DNA of 64,000 nt from Cellulomonas pakistanensis (GCF_016862755.1 NZ_BONO01000020.1:27352-91351); one strand, 5' to 3'; positions 16,852-26,587 are shown, counted from the first letter of the stretch. Notes: generated by a model from the sequence alone, not told the origin. Numbers and translations: made by a program.

Positions 16852-18885
16852 GTGATCCCTGCTGACCTCGCGCTCCTGCACGCCCCCGGAACCCCCGCGG
16901 TCGCCCCCGACGGCTCGTTCGCCGTCGTCGCGCGCACCGCGCCCGACCTCGAGTCCGACGAGTACACCGGCCAGCTCTGGCGGGTGGCCACCGACGGCCG
17001 CACCCCGCCGGTGCGGCTGACCCGCGGGCACCGCGACACCGACCCGCAGGTGTCGCCGGACGGCCGCTGGGTCGCGTTCCTGCGCGCCGAGCCGAAGGGG
17101 CGCCCGCAGCTGTTCCTCGTCGAGGCCGCGGGCGGCGAGCCCGTCCGGCTGACCGACGCGCCGCTCGGCGTGCAGACGGCCCGGTTCTCGCCCGACGGCG
17201 CGACGCTCGCGTTCGTCGCCCGGGTGCCGGAGGAGGGCCGCTACGGCGAGGGCGACGCCGGCGCCGAGCGCCCGCGGCACATCACGGAGCTGCCGTACCG
17301 GAACGACGGCGTCGGGTTCACCCGGGACAAGCGCCGCCAGCTGTTCGTGGTCGACGTGCCCGCCGACCCGGCCGCGCGCGACGCCGTGCCCGCCGGCGAG
17401 GGCGCCGCGCCGGTCGCCCGTCAGGTGACGGACGGCGACACCGACGTCGAGGCGATCGCGTGGTTCCCGCGCGGCCGGTACGTCGCGGCGGTCGCCGCCC
17501 GGCACGCCGCCAAGGACGCGGACCTGCGGTCGGACGCCGTCGTGGTCGACACCGCCGCGGACGCCGACCACGCACTGGTCCCGCTGACCGACGCGGACGC
17601 CGGCAGCCCGCTCGCCGTCGCCGGCGTCCTGCCGTCCGTCGACGGCGCGACGCTCTGGCTGCTGGCGCAGGACATGGGTCCGTCCGGCCGCGACTTCGTG
17701 GCCGCGCAGACCGGCCTGTACCGCCTGCCGCTGACCGCCGCGGGCGAGGCCGGCGCACCGGCCGCCGCCGGCGCCGCCGAGCGGCTGACCGACGCCGAGG
17801 CCGTCGACCTCGACCCCGGCACCTTCGCGGTGACCGCCGACGGCGTCCTCGCGGGGGTGCTGCACCGCGGCACGGTCGTGCTGCGCGCGTTCGGCGCGGA
17901 CGGCTCGTCGCGCGACCTGCTGACCGGCCTGGTCGCGCACGGCGTCGCCGCCGCGGCCGACGCGCCGGTGGCCGTCGTGACCGCCGCCGGCCCGGCGACC
18001 TCGGGCGACCTGCACGCGATCGACCTGGCGACGGGGGAGACCCGCGCGCTCACCGACTGGTCCGCGCCGCTGCGCGCGACGGGCCGGGTCCGCGAGCCCC
18101 GTGAGGTCACGACGACCGCGCCCGACGGCTACCCCGTGCACGGCTGGGTCGTCACCCCCGACCCGGAGCGGTTCGCCGGCCCGCACCCGACGATCCTCAT
18201 GATCCACGGCGGCCCGTACGCGCAGTACACGGTCGGCCTGTTCGACGAGGTGCAGACGCTGGCCGAGGCCGGCTACGCGGTGGTCTACGGGAACCCGCGC
18301 GGCGCGGCGGGCTACGGGTCGGCGCACGGCACGGCGATCCGGCACGGCTTCGGCACCGTCGACACCGACGACGTGCTGGCGCTGCTCGACGCGGCGCTCG
18401 AGGACCCGGCGCTGGACGGCGAGCGGGTCGGCGTCATGGGCGGCTCGTACGGCGGCTACCTCACCGCGTGGCTCACCACGCGCACGGACCGGTTCACCGG
18501 CGCGATCGTGGAGCGCGGGTTCCTCGACCCGGTCAGCTTCGTCGGGTCGAGCGACATCGGCTGGTTCTTCGGCCTGGAGTACCTGGGCGACGGCGACGAC
18601 GAGGAGTCCCGGGCGCAGGTCGCCGCGCAGTCGCCGATGGCGCACGTGGCGCGCGTGACCACGCCGACGCTGGTGATCCACTCGGAGCAGGACTGGCGCT
18701 GCCCGGTCGAGCAGGGCCAGCGGTGGTTCGTGGAGCTCAAGCGCCGCGGTGTGCCGGCCGAGCTGCTGCTGTTCCCGGGCGAGGGCCACGAGCTGACCCG
18801 CTCCGGCCGACCGCAGCACCGCCTGGTCCGGTTCGAGCACGTGCTCGACTGGTGGCAGCGGACCCTGCCGGTCGCGCAGGGCTGA
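16852..18885 (+). CDS. S9 (prolyl oligopeptidase) family serine peptidase
   Basis: A 677-residue cytosolic acyl-peptidase-like enzyme. The first 400 residues form a beta-propeller with repeated TolB/WD-like blades (DPQVSPDGRWVAFLR, TARFSPDGATLAFVAR), which limits substrates to short peptides. The C-terminal alpha/beta hydrolase domain carries the nucleophile Ser532 in GGSYGGY, Asp614 in HSEQDWRCP and His646 in GEGHEL. The oxyanion segment HGGPYAQY precedes them. No signal peptide is visible. The GTG start is supported by the -10 box at 16839. It probably degrades or trims oligopeptides or acylated peptides; the substrate is not predictable from sequence. Confidence 0.92.
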   Translation: MIPADLALLHAPGTPAVAPDGSFAVVARTAPDLESDEYTGQLWRVATDGRTPPVRLTRGHRDTDPQVSPDGRWVAFLRAEPKGRPQLFLVEAAGGEPVRLTDAPLGVQTARFSPDGATLAFVARVPEEGRYGEGDAGAERPRHITELPYRNDGVGFTRDKRRQLFVVDVPADPAARDAVPAGEGAAPVARQVTDGDTDVEAIAWFPRGRYVAAVAARHAAKDADLRSDAVVVDTAADADHALVPLTDADAGSPLAVAGVLPSVDGATLWLLAQDMGPSGRDFVAAQTGLYRLPLTAAGEAGAPAAAGAAERLTDAEAVDLDPGTFAVTADGVLAGVLHRGTVVLRAFGADGSSRDLLTGLVAHGVAAAADAPVAVVTAAGPATSGDLHAIDLATGETRALTDWSAPLRATGRVREPREVTTTAPDGYPVHGWVVTPDPERFAGPHPTILMIHGGPYAQYTVGLFDEVQTLAEAGYAVVYGNPRGAAGYGSAHGTAIRHGFGTVDTDDVLALLDAALEDPALDGERVGVMGGSYGGYLTAWLTTRTDRFTGAIVERGFLDPVSFVGSSDIGWFFGLEYLGDGDDEESRAQVAAQSPMAHVARVTTPTLVIHSEQDWRCPVEQGQRWFVELKRRGVPAELLLFPGEGHELTRSGRPQHRLVRFEHVLDWWQRTLPVAQG

Positions 18886-18895
18886 CCCGCCCGGC

Positions 18896-18945
18896 CACGC
18901 ACGAGGGCCCCGCACCGGCGATCCGGTGCGGGGCCCTCGTGCGTG
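18896..18945. terminator. Bidirectional terminator between S9 peptidase and acyl-CoA ligase genes
   Basis: A long near-perfect hairpin, 23 bp per arm, beginning CACGCACGAGGGCCCCG and closed by a short GCGAT-type loop. It lies between convergent genes and can stop both transcripts. Confidence 0.9.
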
Positions 18946-18970
18946 CGGGTCGTGCGCGCCCGCGGTCCTG

Positions 18971-20662
18971 TCAGGCCGAGGACGCCATGAGGTCGTCCCG
19001 GACGACGCGGCGGAGCACCTTGCCGATCTGCGACCGCGGCAGCTCCGTGAGGATCACGAGCTCGCGCGGCACGGCGTACCGGGCCAGGCGCTCGGAGCAC
19101 CACTCGCGGACCGCGGCGATGTCGACGTGCGCGCCGAGCTCGGTGACGATCGCGGCGACCACCTTCTCGCCGAGGTCGCCGCCCGGCAGCCCCACGACGG
19201 CGACGTCGCGCACGCCCGGCATGCCGCGGAGCTTGTCCTCGACCTGGGACGGGTACACCTTGAACCCGCCGGTCACGATCATCTCCTTGATCCGGTCGAC
19301 CAGGACGACGAACCCGTCGTCGTCCAGCCGGACCACGTCGCCCGTGCGCAGCCAGCCGCCGGGCAGCAGCTGCTCCGCGGTCTCCTCGGGGCGGCCCCAG
19401 TAGCCGGAGAACACCTGCGGGCCGCGGATCAGCAGCTCGCCCTGCTCGCCGGGGGCGACGTCGCGGGCCGGGTCCTCCTGGTCGACCACGCGGACGTCGG
19501 TGCTCGGGAACGGCAGGCCGAGCGCGCCGGGCCGGCGGTCGGGCGACAGCGGGCTGCCCAGGGCCACGGGGGAGGTCTCGGTCATGCCGTAGCCCTCGAT
19601 GACGAGGCCGCCGGTGACCCGCTCCCACCGCGCCGCGGTCTCGGGGGACAGCGACATCGCGCCGGAGATGGCGTACCGGAACGACGACAGGTCGGCCTTC
19701 GCCGCCTCGGCGGAGGCCGCGAGGCGGTCGAGCATCGGCGGCACCGCGGGCAGGAAGGTGCCGGGGCGGCGGCGCTGGGCCGCGAGCACCTGCTCCGGGT
19801 CGAACTTCGGGAACGCCACGAGCGTCGCGCCGACCCGGGTCGCGTAGGTGAGGCACAGCGTGAGGCCGAACGCGTGGAAGAACGGCAGCACGCCGTAGAT
19901 CGTCTCCGTCCCGGGCTCCGCCTGGGTCCAGGCCTGGCCCTGCACGGCGTTCGCCACGAGGTTCCGGTGCGTGAGCACGGCGGCCTTCGGGGTGCCGGTG
20001 GTCCCGCCGGTGTACTGGAGCAGGGCGACGTCGTCCGCCGTGGGCCGCGGCGTGCCGACCGGCAGCGCGGTCGCGTCCGCCACCAGGCGGTGCCACACCG
20101 GCGTGCCGGCGGGCAGCGCGGCGCGCAGGGCGGTCCTCGTCCGGCGGGCGGCGGGCAGGGGGAGGCGCAGCGCGAACCGCTTGGCGGCGGGCAGGTCGGC
20201 GGAGACGTCGACGGCGACGACCGTGCGGACGGCGGTCCGGTCCTGCGCGGCGAGCGCCGGCGCGACGGCCTTCTCCCAGACGAGCGCGACCGTGGCGCCC
20301 GAGTCGGCGAGCTGGTGCGCGAGCTCGTCGGCCGTGTAGGTCGGGTTGTGCTCGACGACGACGGCGCCGAGCCGCAGCGCGGCGTAGAACGCGACGACGT
20401 GCGAGGTGCAGTTGGGCAGCACGATCGCGACGCGGTCGCCGGCGCGCACGCCGAGGTCGCGCAGCACGGCCGCGCCGCGGGCGACGGCGCCCGCGAGCTC
20501 GCCGTACGTCGTCGTCGCCCCGAGGAAGTCCACCGCGACGCGCTCGGGCCAGGCCGCGGCGGCGCGGTCCAGGGCGGCGGTCAGCGGCTCGTCGGGCACG
20601 TCGACGACGGGCGGGACGCCCGGCGCGTAGGAGGAGTGCCACGGTCGCGTGAAGTCGGTCAC
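18971..20662 (-). CDS. Long-chain-fatty-acid-CoA ligase (AMP-binding)
   Basis: A 563-residue adenylate-forming enzyme that activates a carboxylic acid, probably a fatty acid, to acyl-CoA. The P-loop-like motif is YTGGTTGTPKAA and A5 is GYGMTETSPV. The A7/A8 region holds GWLRTGDVVRLDDDGFVVLVDR and KEMIVTGGFKVYP, and the catalytic Lys near the end is in RSQIGKVLRR. The protein resembles FadD. The GTG with complement at 20660-20662 places a palindromic operator immediately upstream. The gene is single and its neighbour on the left is convergent. Substrate chain length cannot be read from sequence. Confidence 0.9.
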   Translation of the reverse strand: MTDFTRPWHSSYAPGVPPVVDVPDEPLTAALDRAAAAWPERVAVDFLGATTTYGELAGAVARGAAVLRDLGVRAGDRVAIVLPNCTSHVVAFYAALRLGAVVVEHNPTYTADELAHQLADSGATVALVWEKAVAPALAAQDRTAVRTVVAVDVSADLPAAKRFALRLPLPAARRTRTALRAALPAGTPVWHRLVADATALPVGTPRPTADDVALLQYTGGTTGTPKAAVLTHRNLVANAVQGQAWTQAEPGTETIYGVLPFFHAFGLTLCLTYATRVGATLVAFPKFDPEQVLAAQRRRPGTFLPAVPPMLDRLAASAEAAKADLSSFRYAISGAMSLSPETAARWERVTGGLVIEGYGMTETSPVALGSPLSPDRRPGALGLPFPSTDVRVVDQEDPARDVAPGEQGELLIRGPQVFSGYWGRPEETAEQLLPGGWLRTGDVVRLDDDGFVVLVDRIKEMIVTGGFKVYPSQVEDKLRGMPGVRDVAVVGLPGGDLGEKVVAAIVTELGAHVDIAAVREWCSERLARYAVPRELVILTELPRSQIGKVLRRVVRDDLMASSA

Positions 20663-20670
20663 GAGGTCAC

Positions 20671-20696
20671 CGTAACCTACGGATGCGTAAGTTACG
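20671..20696 (-). promoter_or_regulatory. Palindromic operator of the acyl-CoA ligase gene
   Basis: CGTAACCTAC and GTAAGTTACG are inverted repeats (nine of ten bases complementary) around a six-base centre. The AT-rich site starts nine bases before the GTG and overlaps the likely -10 TAGGTT. Its size and symmetry suit a TetR-type dimer such as those controlling fatty-acid catabolism; no such regulator gene is in the window. Confidence 0.6.
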
Positions 20697-20733
20697 TGAG
20701 CGTAGCCTGAGGCAACGGGGGAGATCGCCCGGG

Positions 20734-21783
20734 TCAGAGGTCCGAGGACCGCGACCCCCACAGGTTGATCCCCGCGTCCACCGCGTGCCGGTCGATCGCG
20801 GCCAGCTCCTCGTCGGTGAGCTCCGGGCCGTCGACCGCCGCGAGGTTCTCCCGCAGCTGCTCCGGGGTCCGCGCGCCGAGCGCCACCGACGTCACCCGCG
20901 GGTCGCGCAGCACCCAGGCGATCGCGAGCTGGGCGAGCGACTGCCCGCGCGCCTCCGCGACCGCGTTGAGGGCCCGCACCCGGTCCAGGTTCTCGTCGCT
21001 GAGGTACTCGGCGCGCAGGGGTCCGCCCCGGGCCGCGCGCGAGTCCTCGGGCACGCCGCCGAGGTACTTCCGGGTGAGCATGCCCTGGGCGAGCGGGGAG
21101 AACGCGACGACGCCCAGGCCGGCCTCGCCGGCGACGTCGAGCAGGCTCCGGCCGCCCGCCTCGTCGTCCGGCTGCTCGACCCAGCGGTTCAGCATCGAGT
21201 ACGACGGCTGGTGCACGGCCAGCCGGAGGCCGAGGCCCTCGGCGACGGCGAGCGCCTCGGCGGTGCGCCGGGCGGAGTACGACGAGATGCCGGCGTGCAG
21301 CGCCCGGCCGGAGTCGACGGCCGTCTTGAGCGCGCCGATCGTCTCCTCGAGCGGGGTGCGCGGGTCGAACCGGTGGCTGTAGAACACGTCGACGCGGTCG
21401 GTGCCGAGCCGGCGGAGCGACTGGTCGAGCGACGCGAGCAGGTACTTGCGGGAGCCGAACTCGCCGTACGGGCCGGGCCACTGCCGGTAGCCGGCCTTCG
21501 TCGCGATCAGCAGCTCGTCGCGGTACGGGGCGAGGTCGGTCGCGAGCAGCCGGCCGACGCTCTCCTCGGCGGCCCCCGGCGGCGGGCCGTAGTTGTTCGC
21601 GAGGTCCAGGTGGACCACCCCGGCGTCGACCGCGGCGAGCACGAGCGCGCGCTGGTCGGCGAACGGGGTGGCGTCCCCGAAGTTCTGCCACAGCCCGAGC
21701 GTCACCGCGGGCAGGTCCAGGCCGGAGCGGCCGGCGCGGCGCAGGGGGAGTCGGTCGTGGCGGGCGTCGTCGGCGAGGTGCAC
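20734..21783 (-). CDS. Aldo/keto reductase, MgrA/YghZ type
   Basis: A 349-residue NADPH-dependent oxidoreductase with a TIM-barrel fold. Family features are DLANNYGPPPGAAEESVG (catalytic Asp and Tyr), the conserved Lys in LIATKAGY, and SHRFDPRTPLEETI with the active-site His. The N-terminal GRSGLDLPAVTLGLWQNFG and the NLWG ending are typical of the YghZ group, which reduces L-glyceraldehyde 3-phosphate and methylglyoxal. The GTG start gives a 13-residue extension. It is one of three consecutive minus-strand genes with no obvious functional link. Detoxification of reactive aldehydes is the most likely role. Confidence 0.85.
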   Translation of the reverse strand: MHLADDARHDRLPLRRAGRSGLDLPAVTLGLWQNFGDATPFADQRALVLAAVDAGVVHLDLANNYGPPPGAAEESVGRLLATDLAPYRDELLIATKAGYRQWPGPYGEFGSRKYLLASLDQSLRRLGTDRVDVFYSHRFDPRTPLEETIGALKTAVDSGRALHAGISSYSARRTAEALAVAEGLGLRLAVHQPSYSMLNRWVEQPDDEAGGRSLLDVAGEAGLGVVAFSPLAQGMLTRKYLGGVPEDSRAARGGPLRAEYLSDENLDRVRALNAVAEARGQSLAQLAIAWVLRDPRVTSVALGARTPEQLRENLAAVDGPELTDEELAAIDRHAVDAGINLWGSRSSDL

Positions 21784-21831
21784 GGCCCCGACGCTAGCGC
21801 GTCGACCCGGCGCCCCGCCGAGCGGCGGCCG

Positions 21832-23028
21832 TCAGTCGACGACGCGCAGCCGGATCGTCTCCGGGCGGGCCCGCAGCGCCGCGACCACCTCGGGCTCCAC
21901 CGCGACGGCGTCGGTCACCACGTAGCCGACCTCGCCGCGCGTCGCGAGCAGCTGGCCCTCGATGTTCGCGCCGTGCTCGGCGAGCGTGTTGTTGACCGCC
22001 GCCAGCACGCCGGGGACGTTGCGGTGCAGGTAGGTGAGCCGGTGCACGCCGGGGCGGGCCTCGAGCGTGAGGTTCGGCAGGTTGACGCTGAGCATCGTCG
22101 TGCCGGTGTTCATGAAGTCGCGCAGCTTGTTCGACACGAACTGGCCGATCGCCTCCTGCGCCTCCTCGGTCGACCCGCCGGTGTGCGGGGTGAGGATGAC
22201 GTTCGGCAGCCCGCGCAGCTCCGACTCGAACGGGTCGCCCTTGCGCTTCGGCTCCACCGGGAACACGTCGACGGCCGCGCCGGCCACGTGCCCGGCGAGC
22301 ACCGCGTCCCGCAGCGCCGCGTAGTCGACGACGAACCCGCGCGACAGGTTGAGGAAGATCGCGCCCTCGCGCATGCGGGCGAACTGCTTGGCGCCGAACA
22401 GCCCGGCGTTGCCGCTGCGGCCGTCGACGTGCAGCGTCACGATGTCGGCGACGTCGAGCAGCTCGTCCAGCGTCTCCGCGCGGCGCGCGTTGCCCAGCGC
22501 CAGCTTCTCCGCGGTGTCGTAGAACACGACCGACATGCCGAGGTTCTCGGCGAGCACCGACAGCTGGGTGCCGATGTTGCCGTAGCCGACGATGCCGAGC
22601 GTGCGGCCGCGGACCTCGTGCGCGCCGTCCGCCGACTTGTTCCACACGCCGTCGTGCATGGACCGGTCGAGCACGGTCAGCCGCCGGGTGAGCGCGATGA
22701 TGTCGGCCAGCGCGATCTCGACCACCGAGCGGGTGTTCGAGAACGGCGCGTTGAACACCGCCACGCCGCGCGAGGCCGCCGCGTGCAGGTCGATCTGGTT
22801 CGTGCCGATGCAGTAGGCGCCGATCGCGACCAGGTCGGGCGCGGCGTCGAGGACGGCCTCGGTCACGTTGGTCTTGGACCGGATGCCGAGCAGGTGCACG
22901 CCCTGCAGCGCCTCGATCAGCTCCGACTCGTCGAGCGCGCCGGAGCGCGTGACGACCTCGTAGCCGGCCGCCTCCAGGATGGCGCGGGCCTGGGGGTGCA
23001 GGTTCTCGAGCAGCAGGGCGCGTAGCAC
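21832..23028 (-). CDS. serA: D-3-phosphoglycerate dehydrogenase
   Basis: A 398-residue enzyme for the first step of serine synthesis, oxidising 3-phosphoglycerate. The NAD site is GIVGYGNIGTQ, with catalytic Arg, Glu and His regions in NLSRGFVVD, AVDVFPVEP and TPHTGGSTEEAQ. A C-terminal ACT domain (from about residue 325, RLTYLHRNVPGVLAAVNN) should bind serine for feedback inhibition. Its length fits the short E. coli-type SerA rather than the long mycobacterial form with an extra ASB domain. The GTG start (complement at 23026-23028) has GGGAGG 14 bases upstream, rather far, so the start is the least certain part. Confidence 0.92.
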   Translation of the reverse strand: MLRALLLENLHPQARAILEAAGYEVVTRSGALDESELIEALQGVHLLGIRSKTNVTEAVLDAAPDLVAIGAYCIGTNQIDLHAAASRGVAVFNAPFSNTRSVVEIALADIIALTRRLTVLDRSMHDGVWNKSADGAHEVRGRTLGIVGYGNIGTQLSVLAENLGMSVVFYDTAEKLALGNARRAETLDELLDVADIVTLHVDGRSGNAGLFGAKQFARMREGAIFLNLSRGFVVDYAALRDAVLAGHVAGAAVDVFPVEPKRKGDPFESELRGLPNVILTPHTGGSTEEAQEAIGQFVSNKLRDFMNTGTTMLSVNLPNLTLEARPGVHRLTYLHRNVPGVLAAVNNTLAEHGANIEGQLLATRGEVGYVVTDAVAVEPEVVAALRARPETIRLRVVD

Positions 23029-23132
23029 GCGCCTATGGTGCGCCTCCCGGGACCCCGGCTCCAAGCCGGTCCGGGTGGCGGACACCCGCGGGGCGGTGGA
23101 CCGGGGTGGGACCGCCCGGCCCGGTAGGGCGG

Positions 23133-25376
23133 TCAGCCCGCGTCCGCCGCGTCCCAGCCGGCGGGCAGCGGCCGGCTGTGCACCACGCGCAGCGCCTGCG
23201 TCGGCCGGGTCATCGCGACGTATAGGTCGCCTGCCCCGCCCTTGAGCACGTCGGCCGGCTCGACCAGCACGACCGCGTCGAACTCGAGGCCCTTGCTCTG
23301 CGTCGGCGTCATCACGGTCAGCGGCGCGTCCAGGTCGGGCGAGCCCGCGCGGGTGACCCCCGCCTGCGGCAGGGCCTGCGCGAGCGCCGGCACGAGCGCC
23401 GGCGGCGCGATGACCGCCACCCGCCCCGCCCCGGACGCGTCGCGGACGGCGTCGAGCGCGGCCTCGGCGTTCCGGGCGACGGCGTCGGGCACCCCGGCGG
23501 CGTCGACCTGCTCGGTGCGCAGCGCGTCGTCCACGTCCCGCGCGGAGGTCGTCGGCGTGAGCGGGAGCCCGGCGGCGCGGCCGACCCGCTCGGCGGCGCG
23601 GGCCACCGACGCGGGCGTGCGGTAGTTGACCGTCAGCTCGGACATGCGCCAGCCGCCCGCGAGGATGCGGTCGAACGTCGCCGCCCAGCTCCGGGTGCCG
23701 GCGGCCGTCGAGGTCTGCGCGACGTCGCCGACGACGGTCAGCGACCGGGTCGGCACGCGGCGCAGCACCATCCGCCAGGCCATGGGGGAGAGCTCCTGCG
23801 CCTCGTCGACGACCACGTGCCCGTAGGTCCACGTGCGGTCGGCGGCGGCGCGCTCGGCGGTGGTGAGCGCGGGGCCGGTCGCGGCGAACCGGTCGGCCAG
23901 CAGCTCGGCGGACACCAGCCCGGTGCCGGACTGCTCCAGCACCTGCCGGGCGTAGTCGAGCTCCTGCGCGCGCTGCGCGGCGTCCTGCTTCGCCTGGGCC
24001 CGGGCGGCCTGGTCGTCCTCGCCGAGCAGCTCGGCGGCCTCGTCGAGCAGCGGGACGTCGGCCTCGGTCCACGGGGCGTCCGCGGCGCGGAGCAGGGCGG
24101 CGCGCTCGTGCGCGGACAGCTCCGGGGCGGCGGCGTCGAGGCGGGCCGGCTTCGACAGCAGGGACGAGATCAGGCCCTGGGGGGTGAGCGGCATCCACGC
24201 GAGGTTGAGCGCGATCCGGATCTCCCGGGTGGTGCGCAGCTCCTCGAGGATCTCGCCGCGCTCGTCCGGCGCGACCGACCAGCCGAGCTGGCTCACGTAC
24301 TGCTCCGCGAGCCGGCCGAGCATGTCCCGCACGAACGTCACGCGCGCCTGGTTGTGCGGCCGGTGCCCGCGGCGCGCGTGGTTGATCGCGCCGCGCACGT
24401 CGGACGGCTTCACGACGATCCGGTGGCCGTCGATCGTCACGACGGTCGGCTGCTCGGGCGCGCGCTGCCGCTGGCGGACGGCGCGCTCGACGATCTTCCG
24501 CCACACCGGGCGGCCCTTGATCTCGGCGACCGCGTCGTCCTCGGTGCCGGTCGCGACGACGCCCGGGAACAGCTCGCCGACGGTCGTCGACACCACGCCC
24601 GTCTCGCCGAGGGAGGGCAGCACCTGGTCGATGTAGCGCAGGAACGTGCGGCTGGGGCCGAGCAGCAGCACGCCCGAGCGCTCCAGCACGCGCCGGTGCG
24701 CGTAGAGCAGGTACGCGGCGCGGTGCAGCGCGACGGCGGTCTTGCCGGTGCCGGGGCCGCCCTGGACGACCAGCGCGCCCGCGAGGTCGGCGCGGATGAT
24801 CGCGTCCTGCTCGGCCTGGATGGTCGCGACGATGTCGCCCATCCGCCCGGTGCGCCGTGCGGCCAGCGCCGCGAGCAGCGCGCCCTCGCCGGAGAGGGCG
24901 CCGAGCCGGGCGGCGGCCTCCTCGTCGGCGAGCACGTCGAGGTCGATGACCTCGTCCTCCAGGCCGGTGACGCGCCGGCCGCGGGTCACCAGGTGCCGGC
25001 GCTGCACGACGCCGTCGGGGTTCGCCGAGGTCGCGCGGTAGAACGACTGCGCCGCGGGCGCGCGCCAGTCCGTGAGGATCGACGCGTGCTCGTCGTCGTT
25101 CAGCCCGATGCGGCCGATGTACCGGCGGCCGCCGTCGGACAGGTCGAGCCGGCCGAACGCCAGCCGGTCCTCCACGGCCTCGAGCCGCGCCAGGCGGTCC
25201 TCGTAGAGCGTGGCGAACGCGTCGCGCTCGGAGCGGTTCTGCGGGGAGCCCGACGGGCCGACCCGGCGGACCTCCGCCAGCCGGTCGCGGGTGGCCGCCC
25301 GCAGCTCGTCCAGCCGCGCGTACAGGCCGTCGACGACCTCCTGCTCGGCCGCCAGCTGCGCCTCGATCCCGGTCAC
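23133..25376 (-). CDS. HelD-type UvrD/Rep-like helicase (RNA polymerase recycling factor family)
   Basis: A 747-residue superfamily 1 ATPase. An N-terminal coiled-coil arm (EQEVVDGLYARLDELRAATRDRLAEVRR) precedes a region with YIGRIGL and DWRAPAAQSFYRAT, both hallmarks of HelD. Walker A is GGPGTGKTAVALHRAAYLLY, motif II is VVDEAQELSPMAWRM, motif IV/V is QSKGLEFDAVVLVEP and motif VI is YVAMTRPTQ. HelD proteins pull stalled RNA polymerase off DNA and can confer rifamycin tolerance (HelR). The GTG start follows GGGAG. I see no rifamycin-associated element upstream, so an induced HelR role is not supported. It is monocistronic and divergent from the PAC2 gene. Confidence 0.88.
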   Translation of the reverse strand: MTGIEAQLAAEQEVVDGLYARLDELRAATRDRLAEVRRVGPSGSPQNRSERDAFATLYEDRLARLEAVEDRLAFGRLDLSDGGRRYIGRIGLNDDEHASILTDWRAPAAQSFYRATSANPDGVVQRRHLVTRGRRVTGLEDEVIDLDVLADEEAAARLGALSGEGALLAALAARRTGRMGDIVATIQAEQDAIIRADLAGALVVQGGPGTGKTAVALHRAAYLLYAHRRVLERSGVLLLGPSRTFLRYIDQVLPSLGETGVVSTTVGELFPGVVATGTEDDAVAEIKGRPVWRKIVERAVRQRQRAPEQPTVVTIDGHRIVVKPSDVRGAINHARRGHRPHNQARVTFVRDMLGRLAEQYVSQLGWSVAPDERGEILEELRTTREIRIALNLAWMPLTPQGLISSLLSKPARLDAAAPELSAHERAALLRAADAPWTEADVPLLDEAAELLGEDDQAARAQAKQDAAQRAQELDYARQVLEQSGTGLVSAELLADRFAATGPALTTAERAAADRTWTYGHVVVDEAQELSPMAWRMVLRRVPTRSLTVVGDVAQTSTAAGTRSWAATFDRILAGGWRMSELTVNYRTPASVARAAERVGRAAGLPLTPTTSARDVDDALRTEQVDAAGVPDAVARNAEAALDAVRDASGAGRVAVIAPPALVPALAQALPQAGVTRAGSPDLDAPLTVMTPTQSKGLEFDAVVLVEPADVLKGGAGDLYVAMTRPTQALRVVHSRPLPAGWDAADAG

Positions 25377-25627
25377 GCGTGCTCCCGTCGGTCGTCCCGT
25401 CCTGCGCCGCGCCCGGGCGAGGTCGACGCGCGACCGGCCGGAGCGGCCGTCCATTCTCCTACATCCCGGGCGCGCCGTGTGACGGCCGACCGGGTGGCGG
25501 GCGGCGGGGGCGCGACCTGCGCGAAGATCCTCCGCCGACCGGGAAGAGGGGCGGCGCTCGCGGTGTTGTGACCCTCAGGACGCCGCCCCGGTGGGCGGCG
25601 CACGGACTGACCCCCAGGGAGGACCCC

Positions 25628-26575
25628 ATGCTGGACCCGAGCGAGATCTACGCCGTCGACCCGGCGGTCGCCGCCGAGGTCGAGGCGCGGACCGCGGGCG
25701 GCAGCGGGCCGGTGCTCGTGCACGCCGTGCGCGGCTTCGTGGACGCCGGCGGCGCCGGCCGGCTCTCGGCCGAGCACCTGACCGAGCAGCTCCCGACCGC
25801 GCGCCTGGCGACGTTCGACGTCGACCAGCTGCTCGACTACCGGTCGCGCCGCCCCACCGCCACCTTCGAGGGCGACCACTGGGGCGAGTACGAGGAGCCC
25901 GAGCTCGCCGTCGACCTGGTGCGCGACACCTCCGGGGTGCCGTTCCTGCTGCTGCACGGCGTCGAGCCGGACGTGCAGTGGGAGCGGTTCGCCGCCGCCG
26001 TGCGGCAGATCGTCGAGCGGTTCGACGTCCCGCTGACGGTCGGGCTGCACGGCATCCCGATGGGCATCCCGCACACCCGCCCGCTGTCGGTCACGGCGCA
26101 CGCCAGCCGGCCCGAGCTGGTCGCGAACTACACGTCGTGGTTCGGGACGGTGCAGGTGCCCGCCTCCGCGGGGACGCTGCTGGAGATCCGGCTCGGCCAG
26201 TCCGGGCACGACGCCATGGGCTTCGCGGTGCACGTGCCGCACTACCTGGCGCAGTCGCCGTTCCCGCAGGCGTCGATCACCGGGCTCGAGCACGTGCAGC
26301 GCGCCGCCGGCCTGGAGCTCGACCTCGGTGCGCTGACCGAGGCCGCCTCCGAGACGATGCTCGAGGTCGAGCGGCAGGTCGAGGACCAGCCCGAGGTCCA
26401 GACCGTCGTGCACGCCCTGGAGCAGCAGTACGACGCGTTCGCCCGGAACATCGGCAGGCCCAGCCTGCTCGCCGAGACCGCGGAGCTGCCGACCGCCGAC
26501 GAGCTCGGTGCGGAGTTCGAGCGGTTCCTCGCCCAGCAGGGCGACGACGGCAAGGGCTCGGGCCCGGGCTACTGA
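25628..26575 (+). CDS. PAC2-family protein
   Basis: A 315-residue soluble protein of the PAC2 (proteasome assembly chaperone 2-like, ATP-grasp-associated) family common in actinobacteria. It has LVHAVRGFVDAGGAGRL, PFLLLHGVEPDVQWERFA, then GLHGIPMGIPHTRPLSVTAHA and a helical C-terminal region (VERQVEDQPEVQTVVHALEQQYDAF). ATG 25628 follows AGGGAGG with good spacing. No catalytic centre is established for the family. A role linked to the actinobacterial proteasome has been suggested for relatives but is unproven, and no proteasome gene is in this window. The end is followed by a terminator. Confidence 0.8.
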   Translation: MLDPSEIYAVDPAVAAEVEARTAGGSGPVLVHAVRGFVDAGGAGRLSAEHLTEQLPTARLATFDVDQLLDYRSRRPTATFEGDHWGEYEEPELAVDLVRDTSGVPFLLLHGVEPDVQWERFAAAVRQIVERFDVPLTVGLHGIPMGIPHTRPLSVTAHASRPELVANYTSWFGTVQVPASAGTLLEIRLGQSGHDAMGFAVHVPHYLAQSPFPQASITGLEHVQRAAGLELDLGALTEAASETMLEVERQVEDQPEVQTVVHALEQQYDAFARNIGRPSLLAETAELPTADELGAEFERFLAQQGDDGKGSGPGY

Positions 26576-26587
26576 GCGCCGCCGCAC

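Noticed and set aside
23133..25376. The HelD-type helicase as an induced rifamycin-resistance HelR
   Set aside because: No rifamycin-associated element is recognisable upstream and no rifamycin-modifying genes are nearby.
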